Shown: in pieces, positions 30,432 to 39,007 of the stretch
How the letters are laid out: the number at the start of each line of letters is the position of its first letter
How positions within the stretch are numbered: the stretch's first letter is position 1
Assembly: GCA_045536815.1 (NCBI GenBank)
Contig: JAZSOH010000027.1
Location: 1 to 51,285 of the forward strand
DNA from: UMGS1279 sp045536815
Lineage (GTDB): Bacteria > Bacillota > Clostridia > Oscillospirales > Acutalibacteraceae
Length of the DNA stretch: 51,285 bases
Direction: 5' to 3'
Program-made: the position numbers and the translations under genes
The notes under the pieces: generated by a model
Seen by the model: only the letters and a program-made list of their open reading frames with translations
Told to the model about the DNA's origin: nothing
Database searches by the model: none

Positions 30432-32498
30432 TAAAACTCCGTTTTTGGTAAGTCCTCTTGTAAATGGCTTTGAGGTTATTACTCCCTTTTCAAAACCATC
30501 TAGAACTTTTTTAACCTCTTTATTATCTTCTACCGTAAAATATAGATAGCCGTAATCGGCGCTTACGAGGTCTAAACTATCCGCTATGTTGGTCGGTCTT
30601 GAGTTTAGAATTTCGCTATATCCGTTTTTGCAAAGCACAGGGAAGGTTTCGCCCAAGCGGTCGGTAATGGCACAAAAATCTTTTTTGCCTTTGCAACCAA
30701 TACCGTTTTTTACAGGACAGTTTTTGGTCAACATAAGAGGAAAATGCCCGTATAAAAAGGAATAGGTTTCAAAATTTTGGTCTGTTAGAAAGGCTTGCTC
30801 TTTGAAGCTAAGCTCGGGAGAAATAACACCCTTAAGTATACCTAGATTTTTTGCTGTTAATAAAGCGTGGTTGTTATAAAGGTTAAGCCCAAAACCGCCG
30901 AAGATACCAAAGCCTTCACTTTTTGCGAGGTTAACTGCGCTTAAATTTGAGCAAACTACGGTTTTTATGCCAAAGGTTTTTAACTTCTTCAAGATGTTTA
31001 AGGTTAGCGCGTCGTCGTCGGCCCCTCGGTAAAGCTCTGCGAAGGGCAAGTCTTCTACAGATAGTACTTTTAAAAGTTCATCCTTTGAAGAGAATTTTAA
31101 AATTTCACCGACAGGAAGAGAAAAGCCAAAAACATTTTTTTGCATTCCGCAAACCTGTTCCGCCCTTTCAAAACGAAGGAAAAAGCCTTTTATGGACCTT
31201 TTCTTTGCAGATAAAGGCAAATTGAATTCTTCGCTTTCAAAAGTAGGCTTTTCTATTCTCTCACAGTCAAGAGCGGCAATAACCCTAGATTTGAGGGCAT
31301 TTATTGCAGAAATCGGAAGGGTAAGCCCTTCGTCATATTTAAACTGTAAATCTTCCAAAAAATAAGGTGTTCCGCCAAGCTTTGTTAGAGAAGAACGCAA
31401 AACCTCCTCACTTAGAGGTTTTTTTGTTGCCGTTTGAGAAAGGTCGCCTTTTTCTGTTACTGTTAAATCCTGGTATTTTGCTGTAAGCTTTGCGGGTTTG
31501 CCTTCAAAAAGTTCAAAAATAAAACTAATTCCAAGTCTTTTCGCAGGCCTTCTGTAAAGCTCGTGAAGTTTTGAAAGGGTATCGTTTGTCGAAGATATAT
31601 CCTGCTCGGTGCGAACACCAAACATATCTTTACCCGTTTTATCAAGGTAGTATCCTTTAGTGAAACCGCTTCTGGAAAAAACCTTTTCTAAAAGCATAAG
31701 GTCGTTATTTTCGGCTTTTTTGTTTTCAATAGTTTTTTTAAGGCAGTTCACGCTAGCCGCAACATATTCGGGCCGTTTCATTCTTCCCTCAATTTTAAGG
31801 GAAGAAACGCCTAAGTCTTTTAGTTCCAAACATTCGGTTACAAGGCTTAAATCTTTAAGGCTTAAATCGTAGCCCGTTCCACCTTCTGCCGAAAAGGGTA
31901 AACGGCAGGTACCTGCACAAAGGCCGCGGTTAGCACTTCTGCCGCCTAAATGGGCGCTGAAAAAACACTGCCCTGAAAGGCACATACAAAGTGCGCCGTG
32001 AACAAAAACCTCAACTTCAATATCGTTTTCTTTTGCTACCTTGCAAAATTCTTTTAGATTTTCCCTACTCATCTCCCTTGCGGGAACAACCCTTGAAAAG
32101 CCAAGGCTTTTAAGCAGTGGTATTGCAGCAGCAGAATGTATAGAAAGCTGTGTCGATGCGTGAAGGGGTATGTCTTTTATGTTTTCTTTTATAAGACGCG
32201 CAAGGCCTAAGTCTTGCACAATAATTCCGTCAATTCCAAGGTTTTTTGCCCTCTGCGCTAAAGAAAGAGCCTCGTTTATTTCGCTATCTTTTATAAGGAT
32301 ATTTAATGTAAGATAAGCCTTTACACCATTTTGTTTACAAAATAAAATGGTGTTTTCGAGGTCGAAATCATCAAAATTTTCGGCATTTCTTCGTGCGTTA
32401 AAATGCTTTGCACCAAAATAAACAGCATCGGCGCCTGAATAAACTGCCGCCTTGAGAGACTGGCTATTTCCAACGGGGGCGAGTATTTCCATCTTCAT
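30429..32498 (-). CDS. U32 family peptidase, RlhA-like
   Basis: The 689-residue protein starts with MKMEILAPVGNSQSLKAAV, the typical U32 start, followed by GADAVYFGAKHFNARR. It carries the U32 signature EVFVHGALCMCLSGQCFFS (about residues 165-183) and Cys residues at RGLCAGTCR that are likely iron-sulfur ligands. The long C-terminal part matches the DUF3656 region of RlhA, which hydroxylates 23S rRNA cytidine 2501, rather than the shorter TrhP type used for tRNA. ATG at 32498 lies one base past the upstream stop, so it is translationally coupled to the lipoprotein gene. The rRNA role is inferred from architecture. Confidence 0.85.
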   Translation of the reverse strand: MKMEILAPVGNSQSLKAAVYSGADAVYFGAKHFNARRNAENFDDFDLENTILFCKQNGVKAYLTLNILIKDSEINEALSLAQRAKNLGIDGIIVQDLGLARLIKENIKDIPLHASTQLSIHSAAAIPLLKSLGFSRVVPAREMSRENLKEFCKVAKENDIEVEVFVHGALCMCLSGQCFFSAHLGGRSANRGLCAGTCRLPFSAEGGTGYDLSLKDLSLVTECLELKDLGVSSLKIEGRMKRPEYVAASVNCLKKTIENKKAENNDLMLLEKVFSRSGFTKGYYLDKTGKDMFGVRTEQDISSTNDTLSKLHELYRRPAKRLGISFIFELFEGKPAKLTAKYQDLTVTEKGDLSQTATKKPLSEEVLRSSLTKLGGTPYFLEDLQFKYDEGLTLPISAINALKSRVIAALDCERIEKPTFESEEFNLPLSAKKRSIKGFFLRFERAEQVCGMQKNVFGFSLPVGEILKFSSKDELLKVLSVEDLPFAELYRGADDDALTLNILKKLKTFGIKTVVCSNLSAVNLAKSEGFGIFGGFGLNLYNNHALLTAKNLGILKGVISPELSFKEQAFLTDQNFETYSFLYGHFPLMLTKNCPVKNGIGCKGKKDFCAITDRLGETFPVLCKNGYSEILNSRPTNIADSLDLVSADYGYLYFTVEDNKEVKKVLDGFEKGVITSKPFTRGLTKNGVL

Positions 32499-32499
32499 A

Positions 32500-32979
32500 T
32501 TAGTAAACCGCTTTTGCACCCATAGGGGCAAGAATTTGTTCTATTTTATCTGCTTCGGCGCATATAATAAGAATAACCAGGTTGTCCATCTCCAGAATAA
32601 GCCTTGAGGAAATTTTGCTCCGTTCATCTTCAACAAGTTTCATAGAGGTTTCAAGATTTGAGGCATATTTGGAAATTCCCGAAATGACAAGCGCTTTGGA
32701 AGCCTCTCCTTTCGTTTCAAAAACAGCAATGGTATCACTACACTGACTAAGCGAACTAATTAAAACCGAAAAGCGCCCAAGGTCCGAATTTTTAAATCCG
32801 AAATAAGATTCAAGCTTGTCCCCTGAAAGTAAGCTTAGGTTAGAAAGAGAACATTCTTTTGTAATTTGTTTTGTGAGTTGTGAAGGGGAAGGCGAGTTCT
32901 GGGTTTTGCATCCTGAAAAAGCGAAAAGAAATATAAAAACAGCTAAAGAAAAACAAAGTAATTTAGGTATGATTTTCAC
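32500..32979 (-). CDS. DUF4358-like lipoprotein
   Basis: The 159-residue protein has a lipoprotein signal with lipobox AFSGC (Cys near 24), a Ser-rich linker and a small domain of alternating helices and strands that resembles DUF4358 lipoproteins (SNLSLLSGDKLESYFGF; an E-rich C-terminal helix). The start is GTG at 32979: GAGGTGA lies seven bases upstream, whereas the nearby ATG is out of frame. It is the first gene of a pair with the U32 peptidase. Its function is unknown. Confidence 0.72.
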   Translation of the reverse strand: MKIIPKLLCFSLAVFIFLFAFSGCKTQNSPSPSQLTKQITKECSLSNLSLLSGDKLESYFGFKNSDLGRFSVLISSLSQCSDTIAVFETKGEASKALVISGISKYASNLETSMKLVEDERSKISSRLILEMDNLVILIICAEADKIEQILAPMGAKAVY

Positions 32980-33149
32980 AAAACATCACCTCGCAAATAA
33001 TTTATAATAATATTTATTTAATTATACACTTTTAAAAAGTAATAGTAAAGTGTTTTTTGAAAAAATGTGAAAATATTTAGAAAACCGACCTGTCGAAACC
33101 TGTTGTCGATATGTGAAGAATTTTGCAAAAATACAAATAGTAATTAAAG

Positions 33150-33280
33150 TTATCAACATAGTTATCAACCAAAAAAATTTTGGAATGCTACTGTTTGAGG
33201 GGATAATTTTTTCAAAATGTGTATATGTATGTGGATAAACTGAATAAAAAAGTCGATTTATCCACCGAACAAGTGGATAA
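33150..33280. promoter_or_regulatory. Cluster of five DnaA-box-like sites
   Basis: Sites are TTATCAACA (33150-33158), TTATCAACC (33162-33170), TGTGGATAA (33230-33238, a perfect consensus box on the minus strand), TTATCCACC (33258-33266) and AGTGGATAA (33272-33280, minus strand). The last two form an inverted pair. AT-rich sequence continues to 33440. The rest of 32980-33442 holds no gene, only the gdhA promoter. No dnaA, dnaN or rpmH gene is in the window, so whether it is an origin or a DnaA-titrating site is open. Confidence 0.6.
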
Positions 33281-33350
33281 CTTTTCTGCTAAAAAAGAAA
33301 GAAATTTACAAAATGTATAAAAAAATTTAGCGATTTACTGTAGAAAAGTA

Positions 33351-33379
33351 TTGACATCGAGCTTTAAAGGGTTTAAACT
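33351..33379 (+). promoter_or_regulatory. Promoter of glutamate dehydrogenase
   Basis: TTGACA at 33351-33356 is followed after 17 bases by TAAACT at 33374-33379. The transcript would have a leader of about 55 bases before ATG 33443. Confidence 0.6.
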
Positions 33380-33442
33380 ATAAAATATTTAAAAAATATA
33401 GTGAAAATAATCTTTATTTTACAACGAAAAGGAGTTAGGAAA

Positions 33443-34798
33443 ATGGCACTTAAAAATGAGTATTTATTAGGCGTTTACGAAAAGGTTTGTCAGCGTAACG
33501 CAGGTGAAACCGAGTTTTTGCAAGCCGTTTTAGAGGTTTTGGAATCCTTGGAGCCTGTAGTTGAGCAGGATAGCCGCATTGAAAAATGGGGAATTATGGA
33601 AAGAATTGTTGAGCCTGAGAGAATGGTTTCCTTCCGTGTTTCTTGGGTTGATGATAACGGCAAGGTTCAGGTTAACAGAGGTTACCGTGTACAGTTTAAT
33701 TCTGCTATTGGCCCTTACAAGGGTGGTATCAGACTTCATCCTTCGGTTAACGCTTCTGTTATTAAGTTCCTTGGTTTTGAGCAAACCTTTAAAAACAGCC
33801 TTACAGGTCTTCCTATGGGCGGCGGTAAGGGCGGCTCTGACTTTGACCCAAGAGGTAAGAGCGACCTTGAAATTATGCGCTTCTGTCAGAGCTTTATGAC
33901 CGAACTTGCAAAACATATCGGTCCTGATACCGACGTTCCCGCAGGTGATATCGGTGTTGGCGCACGTGAGGTTGGCTATCTCTTTGGTCAGTACAAACGT
34001 CTTAGAAATGAATTTACCGGTGTTTTAACAGGTAAAGGTCTCTCCTTTGGCGGTTCACTTATCCGTCCCGAAGCAACCGGCTTTGGTGCAGTTTATTATG
34101 CAGCTGAAATGCTTAAATCTTTCGGTGAAAGCATTAAGGGTAAAACCTTTGCGGTTTCCGGTTTTGGTAACGTTGCTTGGGGTACTGTTAAAAAGGTTAC
34201 CGAGCTTGGCGGTAAGGTTGTTACAATTTCCGGTCCTGACGGATATATTTATGATGAAGACGGTATAAATACCGAAGAAAAAATTGACTTTATGCTCCAG
34301 ATGCGCGCTTCTGGTCGCGACAAGGTTAAGGATTATGCCGATAAATTCGGTGTTCCTTACTTTGAGGGTCAAAAGCCTTGGGGTGTTAAGGTTGACGTTA
34401 TTATGCCTTGCGCAACTCAAAATGAGGTTACCCTTGCAGATGCCGAGAAGATTGTTGCTAATGGTGTTAAATACTATGTAGAGGTTTCCAATATGCCTAC
34501 TACTGCAGATGCAGTAGCTCTCCTTAAAGAAAATAAGGTTGTTATTGCTCCTTCTAAGGCAGTTAATGCAGGCGGTGTTGCGGTTTCAGGCCTTGAGATG
34601 AGCCAGAACTCTATGAGATACAGCTGGACAGCAGAAGAGGTTGACGCAAAGCTACACCAGATTATGACAAACATTTATAAAACTTCATACGAGGCTGCTA
34701 AAAAGTTTGGTATGGAGGGCGACCTTGTAGCAGGTGCAAATATTGCAGGCTTCATTAAGGTTGCAGAGGCAATGATTGCTCAGGGTGTTGCATACTAA
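33443..34798 (+). CDS. gdhA: NADP-type glutamate dehydrogenase
   Basis: The 451-residue protein matches the hexameric family. NRGYRVQFNSAIGPYKGGIR binds substrate, GLPMGGGKGG carries the catalytic-site Lys residues, PAGDIGVGAREVGYLFG contains the catalytic Asp, and GFGNVAWGTV is the nucleotide-binding loop. It interconverts 2-oxoglutarate plus ammonia and glutamate. ATG at 33443 follows AAAGGAG and is preferred over upstream starts. It links ammonium assimilation to the proline pathway encoded at 41813-44620. It stands alone between its own promoter and terminator. Confidence 0.96.
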   Translation: MALKNEYLLGVYEKVCQRNAGETEFLQAVLEVLESLEPVVEQDSRIEKWGIMERIVEPERMVSFRVSWVDDNGKVQVNRGYRVQFNSAIGPYKGGIRLHPSVNASVIKFLGFEQTFKNSLTGLPMGGGKGGSDFDPRGKSDLEIMRFCQSFMTELAKHIGPDTDVPAGDIGVGAREVGYLFGQYKRLRNEFTGVLTGKGLSFGGSLIRPEATGFGAVYYAAEMLKSFGESIKGKTFAVSGFGNVAWGTVKKVTELGGKVVTISGPDGYIYDEDGINTEEKIDFMLQMRASGRDKVKDYADKFGVPYFEGQKPWGVKVDVIMPCATQNEVTLADAEKIVANGVKYYVEVSNMPTTADAVALLKENKVVIAPSKAVNAGGVAVSGLEMSQNSMRYSWTAEEVDAKLHQIMTNIYKTSYEAAKKFGMEGDLVAGANIAGFIKVAEAMIAQGVAY

Positions 34799-34816
34799 TA
34801 TAAGACATAAAAAATT

Positions 34817-34850
34817 AAACGGAGAAGAGGTTGCTCTTCTCCGTTTTTTT
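34817..34850. terminator. Terminator between gdhA and the DivIVA-like gene
   Basis: AAACGGAGAAGAG pairs with CTCTTCTCCGTTT around GTTG and is followed by Ts. It can serve both converging genes. Confidence 0.9.
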
Positions 34851-34862
34851 GTTTTCAAAATA

Positions 34863-35384
34863 TTATAAATTTTCAATAAAAAGCTCTATATCAGGCTTGC
34901 TATCTAGCTTTTTAAGTTCATTTTCAAGATTTGCTTTAATCTCTTCGAAAGAGTCAGACATAGCCGAAACCTTTGAAGAGAAGCTTTCGGCGGCGCCTAT
35001 AAGTTCCTCTTTTAAGGAAGAGAGGGTTTGGTCAGCCTTGGTAGCAGCCAAAAGCTGATTTTTGGCGTGGTCGGTAATTTCTTTTGCGCAGTTTTCGGCA
35101 TCGGATACTATTTCACGCGCGTTTTGTTTTGCTAGCATATACATAGTCCCGATACTTATACTCATTTTTTCTATTTCGGCTTCTTTTGCGGTATAATAAT
35201 CAACCTTTTGTTTCATTTCATTTAATTCTTCGGTTAATTTTTGAATTTTATTTTCTAAATCTGCCTTTTCGCCCTCTAAGAGCTTCACTTTCCCCTTGTG
35301 CTCTGCCATAATATGCGCGATATAGGCATTAACTTCTTCCTTATTAAAACCGAAAAATGAAGTTTTAAAACCAAACTGAGACAA
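34863..35384 (-). CDS. DivIVA-like coiled-coil protein
   Basis: The 173-residue protein begins GFKTSFFGFNKEEVNAYI, the DivIVA-type membrane-targeting segment with FGFxxxEVxxYI spacing, followed by a long coiled coil (about 30-90) and a second helical region. TTG at 35384 is the likely start: GAGGTGA lies about five bases upstream, while the open frame's first TTG lies before that ribosome site. DivIVA proteins mark cell poles and septa. It is encoded just before the lipid kinase and mre genes but on the other strand. A septum or chromosome role is inferred. Confidence 0.78.
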   Translation of the reverse strand: MSQFGFKTSFFGFNKEEVNAYIAHIMAEHKGKVKLLEGEKADLENKIQKLTEELNEMKQKVDYYTAKEAEIEKMSISIGTMYMLAKQNAREIVSDAENCAKEITDHAKNQLLAATKADQTLSSLKEELIGAAESFSSKVSAMSDSFEEIKANLENELKKLDSKPDIELFIENL

Positions 35385-35415
35385 AAAAATCACCTCAAAC
35401 AAATATTATAACTAA

Positions 35416-35444
35416 ATTATAACAAAATTCGACTGTAAATACAA
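35416..35444 (-). promoter_or_regulatory. Promoter of the DivIVA-like gene
   Basis: On the minus strand TTGTAT (35439-35444) and TATAAT (35416-35421) are 17 bases apart. Confidence 0.6.
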
Positions 35445-35502
35445 TAGTTTTATTTTTGCCGTTATGAGTGTTTAAAAAATCATTACTTTTTTAGTTTGGT
35501 AC

Positions 35503-35531
35503 TTGAATTGTTCATAAATAAATATTATAAT
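35503..35531 (+). promoter_or_regulatory. Promoter of the lipid kinase-mre operon
   Basis: TTGAAT at 35503-35508 and TATAAT at 35526-35531 are separated by 17 bases, about 70 bases before the TTG start at 35601. Confidence 0.6.
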
Positions 35532-35600
35532 AAAATATATTATTATGTGGATATTGTACCCTTTTTATTTTTAGTGAAAAAGTTGGGAGGTGGGCCGGAC

Positions 35601-36509
35601 TTGAGCAAAGAAATTTTAATTATTGTAAATCCCGTTTCGGGCAGACTTTTACTCAGGCAAAAACTTTGGCAGGTTGTAGAAAAATTCTCCGAAGCAGATA
35701 TGGTCCCCACTATATATTTCACTAAGAAAAAAGGTGATGCAGAGGAAGTTGCCAAAAGGTGTTCTGAGAGATATGAGACGATTGTTTGCGCGGGGGGAGA
35801 CGGCACCTTAAACGAGGTTATAAACGGTCTTATTAAAAATCCTGTACCGCACACTTTAGGCTATATCCCTGTTGGAACAACAAACGATTTGGCAACAAGT
35901 CTTAACATACCGAAATCACCCATAGCGGCAGTAAACAACATTATAAAGGGTAATGTATGCAAAATTGATGTTGGCCGGTTTGGTGATAGAGTTTTTAATT
36001 ATATCGCTTCATTTGGCGCATTTACCGAGGCTTCATACTCGGCGCCTCAAGAGGTAAAAAACGCTATAGGTCATGCCGCCTATGTTATCGAAGGTATAAA
36101 AAGCCTTAGTAATATTAAGGCTACCGAAGCAACATTTTCTTTTGATGAGGGCGAGACTGTTAGCGGCAGGTTTATTTTTGCGGCAATATCAAACACAACC
36201 TCGGTTGGCGGGGTACTAAAGCTTCAAGAAAATATGGTTGCCCTTAATGATGGGCTTTTAGAGGTTCTTCTTATTAAAGAGCCATCAAATTTAAGCGAGC
36301 TTCAAAAAATAATAAGTGAGCTTTTGTCTCAAAAGTTTACAGGTGAACTTGTTTCGCTTTATCATACTAAAAGGGTAGTGGTTAAAACCGACGAGCCTTT
36401 GGATTGGACACTTGACGGCGAGTATCAGCGTTCCGGTAAAGAGACAATTATAAAAAATCTGCATGAGGCAGTTAGTTTTATTGTACCCACAAAAAAGAAA
36501 AAACGGTAG
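35601..36509 (+). CDS. Diacylglycerol kinase family lipid kinase (YegS/DgkB-like)
   Basis: The 302-residue protein has a catalytic domain beginning IIVNPVSGR, then CAGGDGTLNEVINGL (about residues 62-76) with the nucleotide-binding GGDGT, and PVGTTNDLATSL. This is the diacylglycerol kinase family pattern. TTG at 35601 is chosen because GGAGGTG lies eight bases upstream and the protein then begins directly with the first strand; the open frame upstream lacks such a site and includes the promoter. It phosphorylates diacylglycerol or a related lipid for phospholipid or lipoteichoic acid recycling. It heads the elongation operon. Confidence 0.88.
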   Translation: MSKEILIIVNPVSGRLLLRQKLWQVVEKFSEADMVPTIYFTKKKGDAEEVAKRCSERYETIVCAGGDGTLNEVINGLIKNPVPHTLGYIPVGTTNDLATSLNIPKSPIAAVNNIIKGNVCKIDVGRFGDRVFNYIASFGAFTEASYSAPQEVKNAIGHAAYVIEGIKSLSNIKATEATFSFDEGETVSGRFIFAAISNTTSVGGVLKLQENMVALNDGLLEVLLIKEPSNLSELQKIISELLSQKFTGELVSLYHTKRVVVKTDEPLDWTLDGEYQRSGKETIIKNLHEAVSFIVPTKKKKR

Positions 36510-36520
36510 GAGATTAAAAG

Positions 36521-37549
36521 ATGTTCACACGTGATATTGGAATAGATTTGGGAACAGCAAATACCCTTGTTTGTATTAAAGGAAAGGGTATAGTAATGCG
36601 TGAGCCTTCGGTTGTAGCTTATGAGGCGAGAAACGATATTGTTCGTGCTGTTGGTACCGAAGCGAAAGAGATGATTGGCCGCACACCCGGCTCAATTACT
36701 GCGGTGCGTCCCCTTAAGGATGGAGTAATTGCAGACTTTGACGTTACGGCAGCAATGCTTAAAAAGTTTATAAAACAGGCGCTTCACGGAAGCATTTTTC
36801 ATAGAGTTAGGGTTATGATATGTGTTCCGGCAGGTGTTACAGAGGTTGAAAGAAGGGCAGTACACGATGCGGCAGTTCAAGCAGGTGTTAGCCCTAACAA
36901 TGTTTGCCTTATTCAAGAGCCAAAGGCGGCGGCTATTGGCGCGGGGCTTCCTGTTGAAGATTCGGCAGGTTGTATGGTTGTTGATATCGGCGGCGGAACA
37001 AGTGAGGTTGCAATTTTGTCGCTTGGCGATATTGTAACGGCTCAGTCGGTTCGTATAGCGGGAGACAAGCTTGACGAGGCAATTATCAACTATGTAAGAA
37101 AAACACATAATATGCTTATTGGTGAACGTACTGCCGAGCAGATTAAGATTGAGCTTGGCTCAGCGAAGCCCTTTGAAAATGAAGGCAGTATGGAAATAAA
37201 GGGAAGAAACTTAGTAGACGGTCTTCCCAAAAGCGCGGTAATTACGGCGGCGCAGGTGCGTGAGGCTATTAGAGATACGGTTTCTCAAATTATCGATGCA
37301 GTGCGTCTTACTTTAGAAAAAACACCGCCCGAGCTTTCGGCGGATATCATTGATAGCGGAATTACCCTTACAGGCGGCGGCGCCTTGCTTCGCGGGTTGG
37401 ATAAGCTAATGAGTGAGGAAACAGGCATTCCGGTTCGTGTGGCAGAAAATCCTATGGACTGTGTAGTTTTGGGTACCGCCAAAGAGCTTGAACGTACAGA
37501 TTTTACAGAAGAGGCACTTAAAAGACTTAAAAAGTATCGTCCCTTTTAA
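36521..37549 (+). CDS. mreB: Rod shape-determining protein MreB/Mbl
   Basis: The 342-residue actin-like protein shows IGIDLGTANTLV (residues 6-17, phosphate 1 loop), MVVDIGGGTSEVAI (phosphate 2), and LTGGGALLRGL (adenosine motif). Length is typical. It forms filaments beneath the membrane that steer side-wall synthesis. It is followed by mreC, mreD and a class B penicillin-binding protein, the classic elongasome order. TAGGAG precedes the ATG. Confidence 0.97.
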   Translation: MFTRDIGIDLGTANTLVCIKGKGIVMREPSVVAYEARNDIVRAVGTEAKEMIGRTPGSITAVRPLKDGVIADFDVTAAMLKKFIKQALHGSIFHRVRVMICVPAGVTEVERRAVHDAAVQAGVSPNNVCLIQEPKAAAIGAGLPVEDSAGCMVVDIGGGTSEVAILSLGDIVTAQSVRIAGDKLDEAIINYVRKTHNMLIGERTAEQIKIELGSAKPFENEGSMEIKGRNLVDGLPKSAVITAAQVREAIRDTVSQIIDAVRLTLEKTPPELSADIIDSGITLTGGGALLRGLDKLMSEETGIPVRVAENPMDCVVLGTAKELERTDFTEEALKRLKKYRPF

Positions 37550-37572
37550 AAAAAGGCAAAGGAGTGGCACAG

Positions 37573-38418
37573 TTGCGGTTTTTCTTTCGTAGCAGACAAT
37601 TTAAAATAATGGTGCTTGTTACCGTTTGTGTCATTTTTTTGGCGCTTTTAGGTTATGCATTTGGCACCGCATTTACACCGCAAAACAGTATTATTGGCGG
37701 CATCACAACTTCGGTTAGCGAGTCTCTTGCAAAGGTTTCTGCCTGGGTTTCAGATACCCACAAAAAACTTAGCGAGAGCGAAAAAATAATGCTTGAAAAT
37801 ATACGCCTTAAGGCGCAGATAGGCGAGCTTAACGAAAAGCTTGTAGATTATCAGTCGGTTTTAAAAGAGAATGAGTTTTACAAAAAATATCTAGATATAA
37901 AAGAGCAAAATCCCGATTATGTTTTGGAGCCGGCAAACCTTATATCTCGTAATACGGAAGACCCATACGGTTCATTTGTAATAAATAGAGGCAGCTTAAA
38001 CGGTGTTGAGGTAAACGACCCCGTTATAACCGAGGCGGGACTGGTTGGGTATATTTCAGAGGTTAACCCAACATACTCCAAGGTTACAACTGTTATGGAT
38101 TCGGGCATTAAAATAGGCGGAATAGATAAAAGAACCGATGACGTTGGTATAGTTTCGGGTGAGCTTTCCTTAGCCGAAAAGGGCAAAACTAAAATGGTAA
38201 ACATTTTAAGAAGCTCTGGTGTTGCAAGTGGCGATTTTATTGTTACTGCGGGCGGTGGCGTTTTCCCCGAGGGAATTATAATCGGCACTGTTGACAGTAT
38301 CCATAATGCTAAAATTGATACTTCTCTTTATGCAATTATAACTCCAACGGTTGATTTTAAAGAGCTTAGAGAAGTTATGGTAATAAAATATTTTACCGGT
38401 CAGGGTAAAGCGGAATAA
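37573..38418 (+). CDS. mreC: Rod shape-determining protein MreC
   Basis: The 281-residue protein has one N-terminal membrane helix (about 10-32), a coiled coil (about 65-105, SEKIMLENIRLKAQIGEL) and the MreC beta-barrel domain (ANLISRNTEDPYGSFVINRG, then VITEAGLVGYISEV). It links MreB filaments to PBP2 outside the membrane. TTG at 37573 is preferred to GTG at 37564, because AAAGGAG (37558-37564) is eight bases before the TTG and overlaps the GTG. Confidence 0.93.
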   Translation: MRFFFRSRQFKIMVLVTVCVIFLALLGYAFGTAFTPQNSIIGGITTSVSESLAKVSAWVSDTHKKLSESEKIMLENIRLKAQIGELNEKLVDYQSVLKENEFYKKYLDIKEQNPDYVLEPANLISRNTEDPYGSFVINRGSLNGVEVNDPVITEAGLVGYISEVNPTYSKVTTVMDSGIKIGGIDKRTDDVGIVSGELSLAEKGKTKMVNILRSSGVASGDFIVTAGGGVFPEGIIIGTVDSIHNAKIDTSLYAIITPTVDFKELREVMVIKYFTGQGKAE

Positions 38419-38447
38419 AATTTTTAAACTTAAGGGAGGTATTTTTT

Positions 38448-38969
38448 ATGATTAACAATGTAGAAAAATACCATCCTTATATTTATGGTATTTTAGGGAT
38501 TTTTTCCTTTATGATTTTTGTCTTACAAAGGATTTCAGGTCTTAGCCTTAAAATTTCCACCGCAACTCCCGTTTTACTTCTTCCCTTAGTTATTGTAATT
38601 GCCTGTTTTTTAAAGGAATGGGTGGGCTTTTGGTTTGGTTTTGCAAGCGGGGTTATGCTTGATATTTTTATGGCAGATAGCCGAATTTTCAACACGATTG
38701 CTTTTATAGTTATAGGTCTCGGCGCAGGTCTTTTGTTCCACTATTTGTTCAACCGAAACATTAAAGCGGTAGTTTTGGGCGGGCTTGCAGTTTGCTTTGT
38801 TTACTTTTTCTTTAAATGGTTGTTCCTTTCAGTTTTTATGGGCGACCCTTCAGCGTTTAAAATTCTTTTCAAATATGAAATTCCGTCTGCAATATATAGT
38901 TCAGTTTTTTTGATACCGTTTTTCTTTTTAGTTAGAAATCTTTGTAAAAAATATATTATACAAAAATAG
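38448..38969 (+). CDS. mreD: Rod shape-determining protein MreD
   Basis: The 173-residue integral membrane protein has about five or six hydrophobic segments and FGFASGVMLDIFM in the middle, the usual MreD pattern. GGGAGG precedes the ATG by eight bases. Its place between mreC and the PBP2 gene confirms the call, since the family is weakly conserved. Confidence 0.88.
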   Translation: MINNVEKYHPYIYGILGIFSFMIFVLQRISGLSLKISTATPVLLLPLVIVIACFLKEWVGFWFGFASGVMLDIFMADSRIFNTIAFIVIGLGAGLLFHYLFNRNIKAVVLGGLAVCFVYFFFKWLFLSVFMGDPSAFKILFKYEIPSAIYSSVFLIPFFFLVRNLCKKYIIQK

Positions 38970-39007
38970 CCAAAATATAAAACATAAAAAAGTGAGGTGA
39001 TTTTCTT

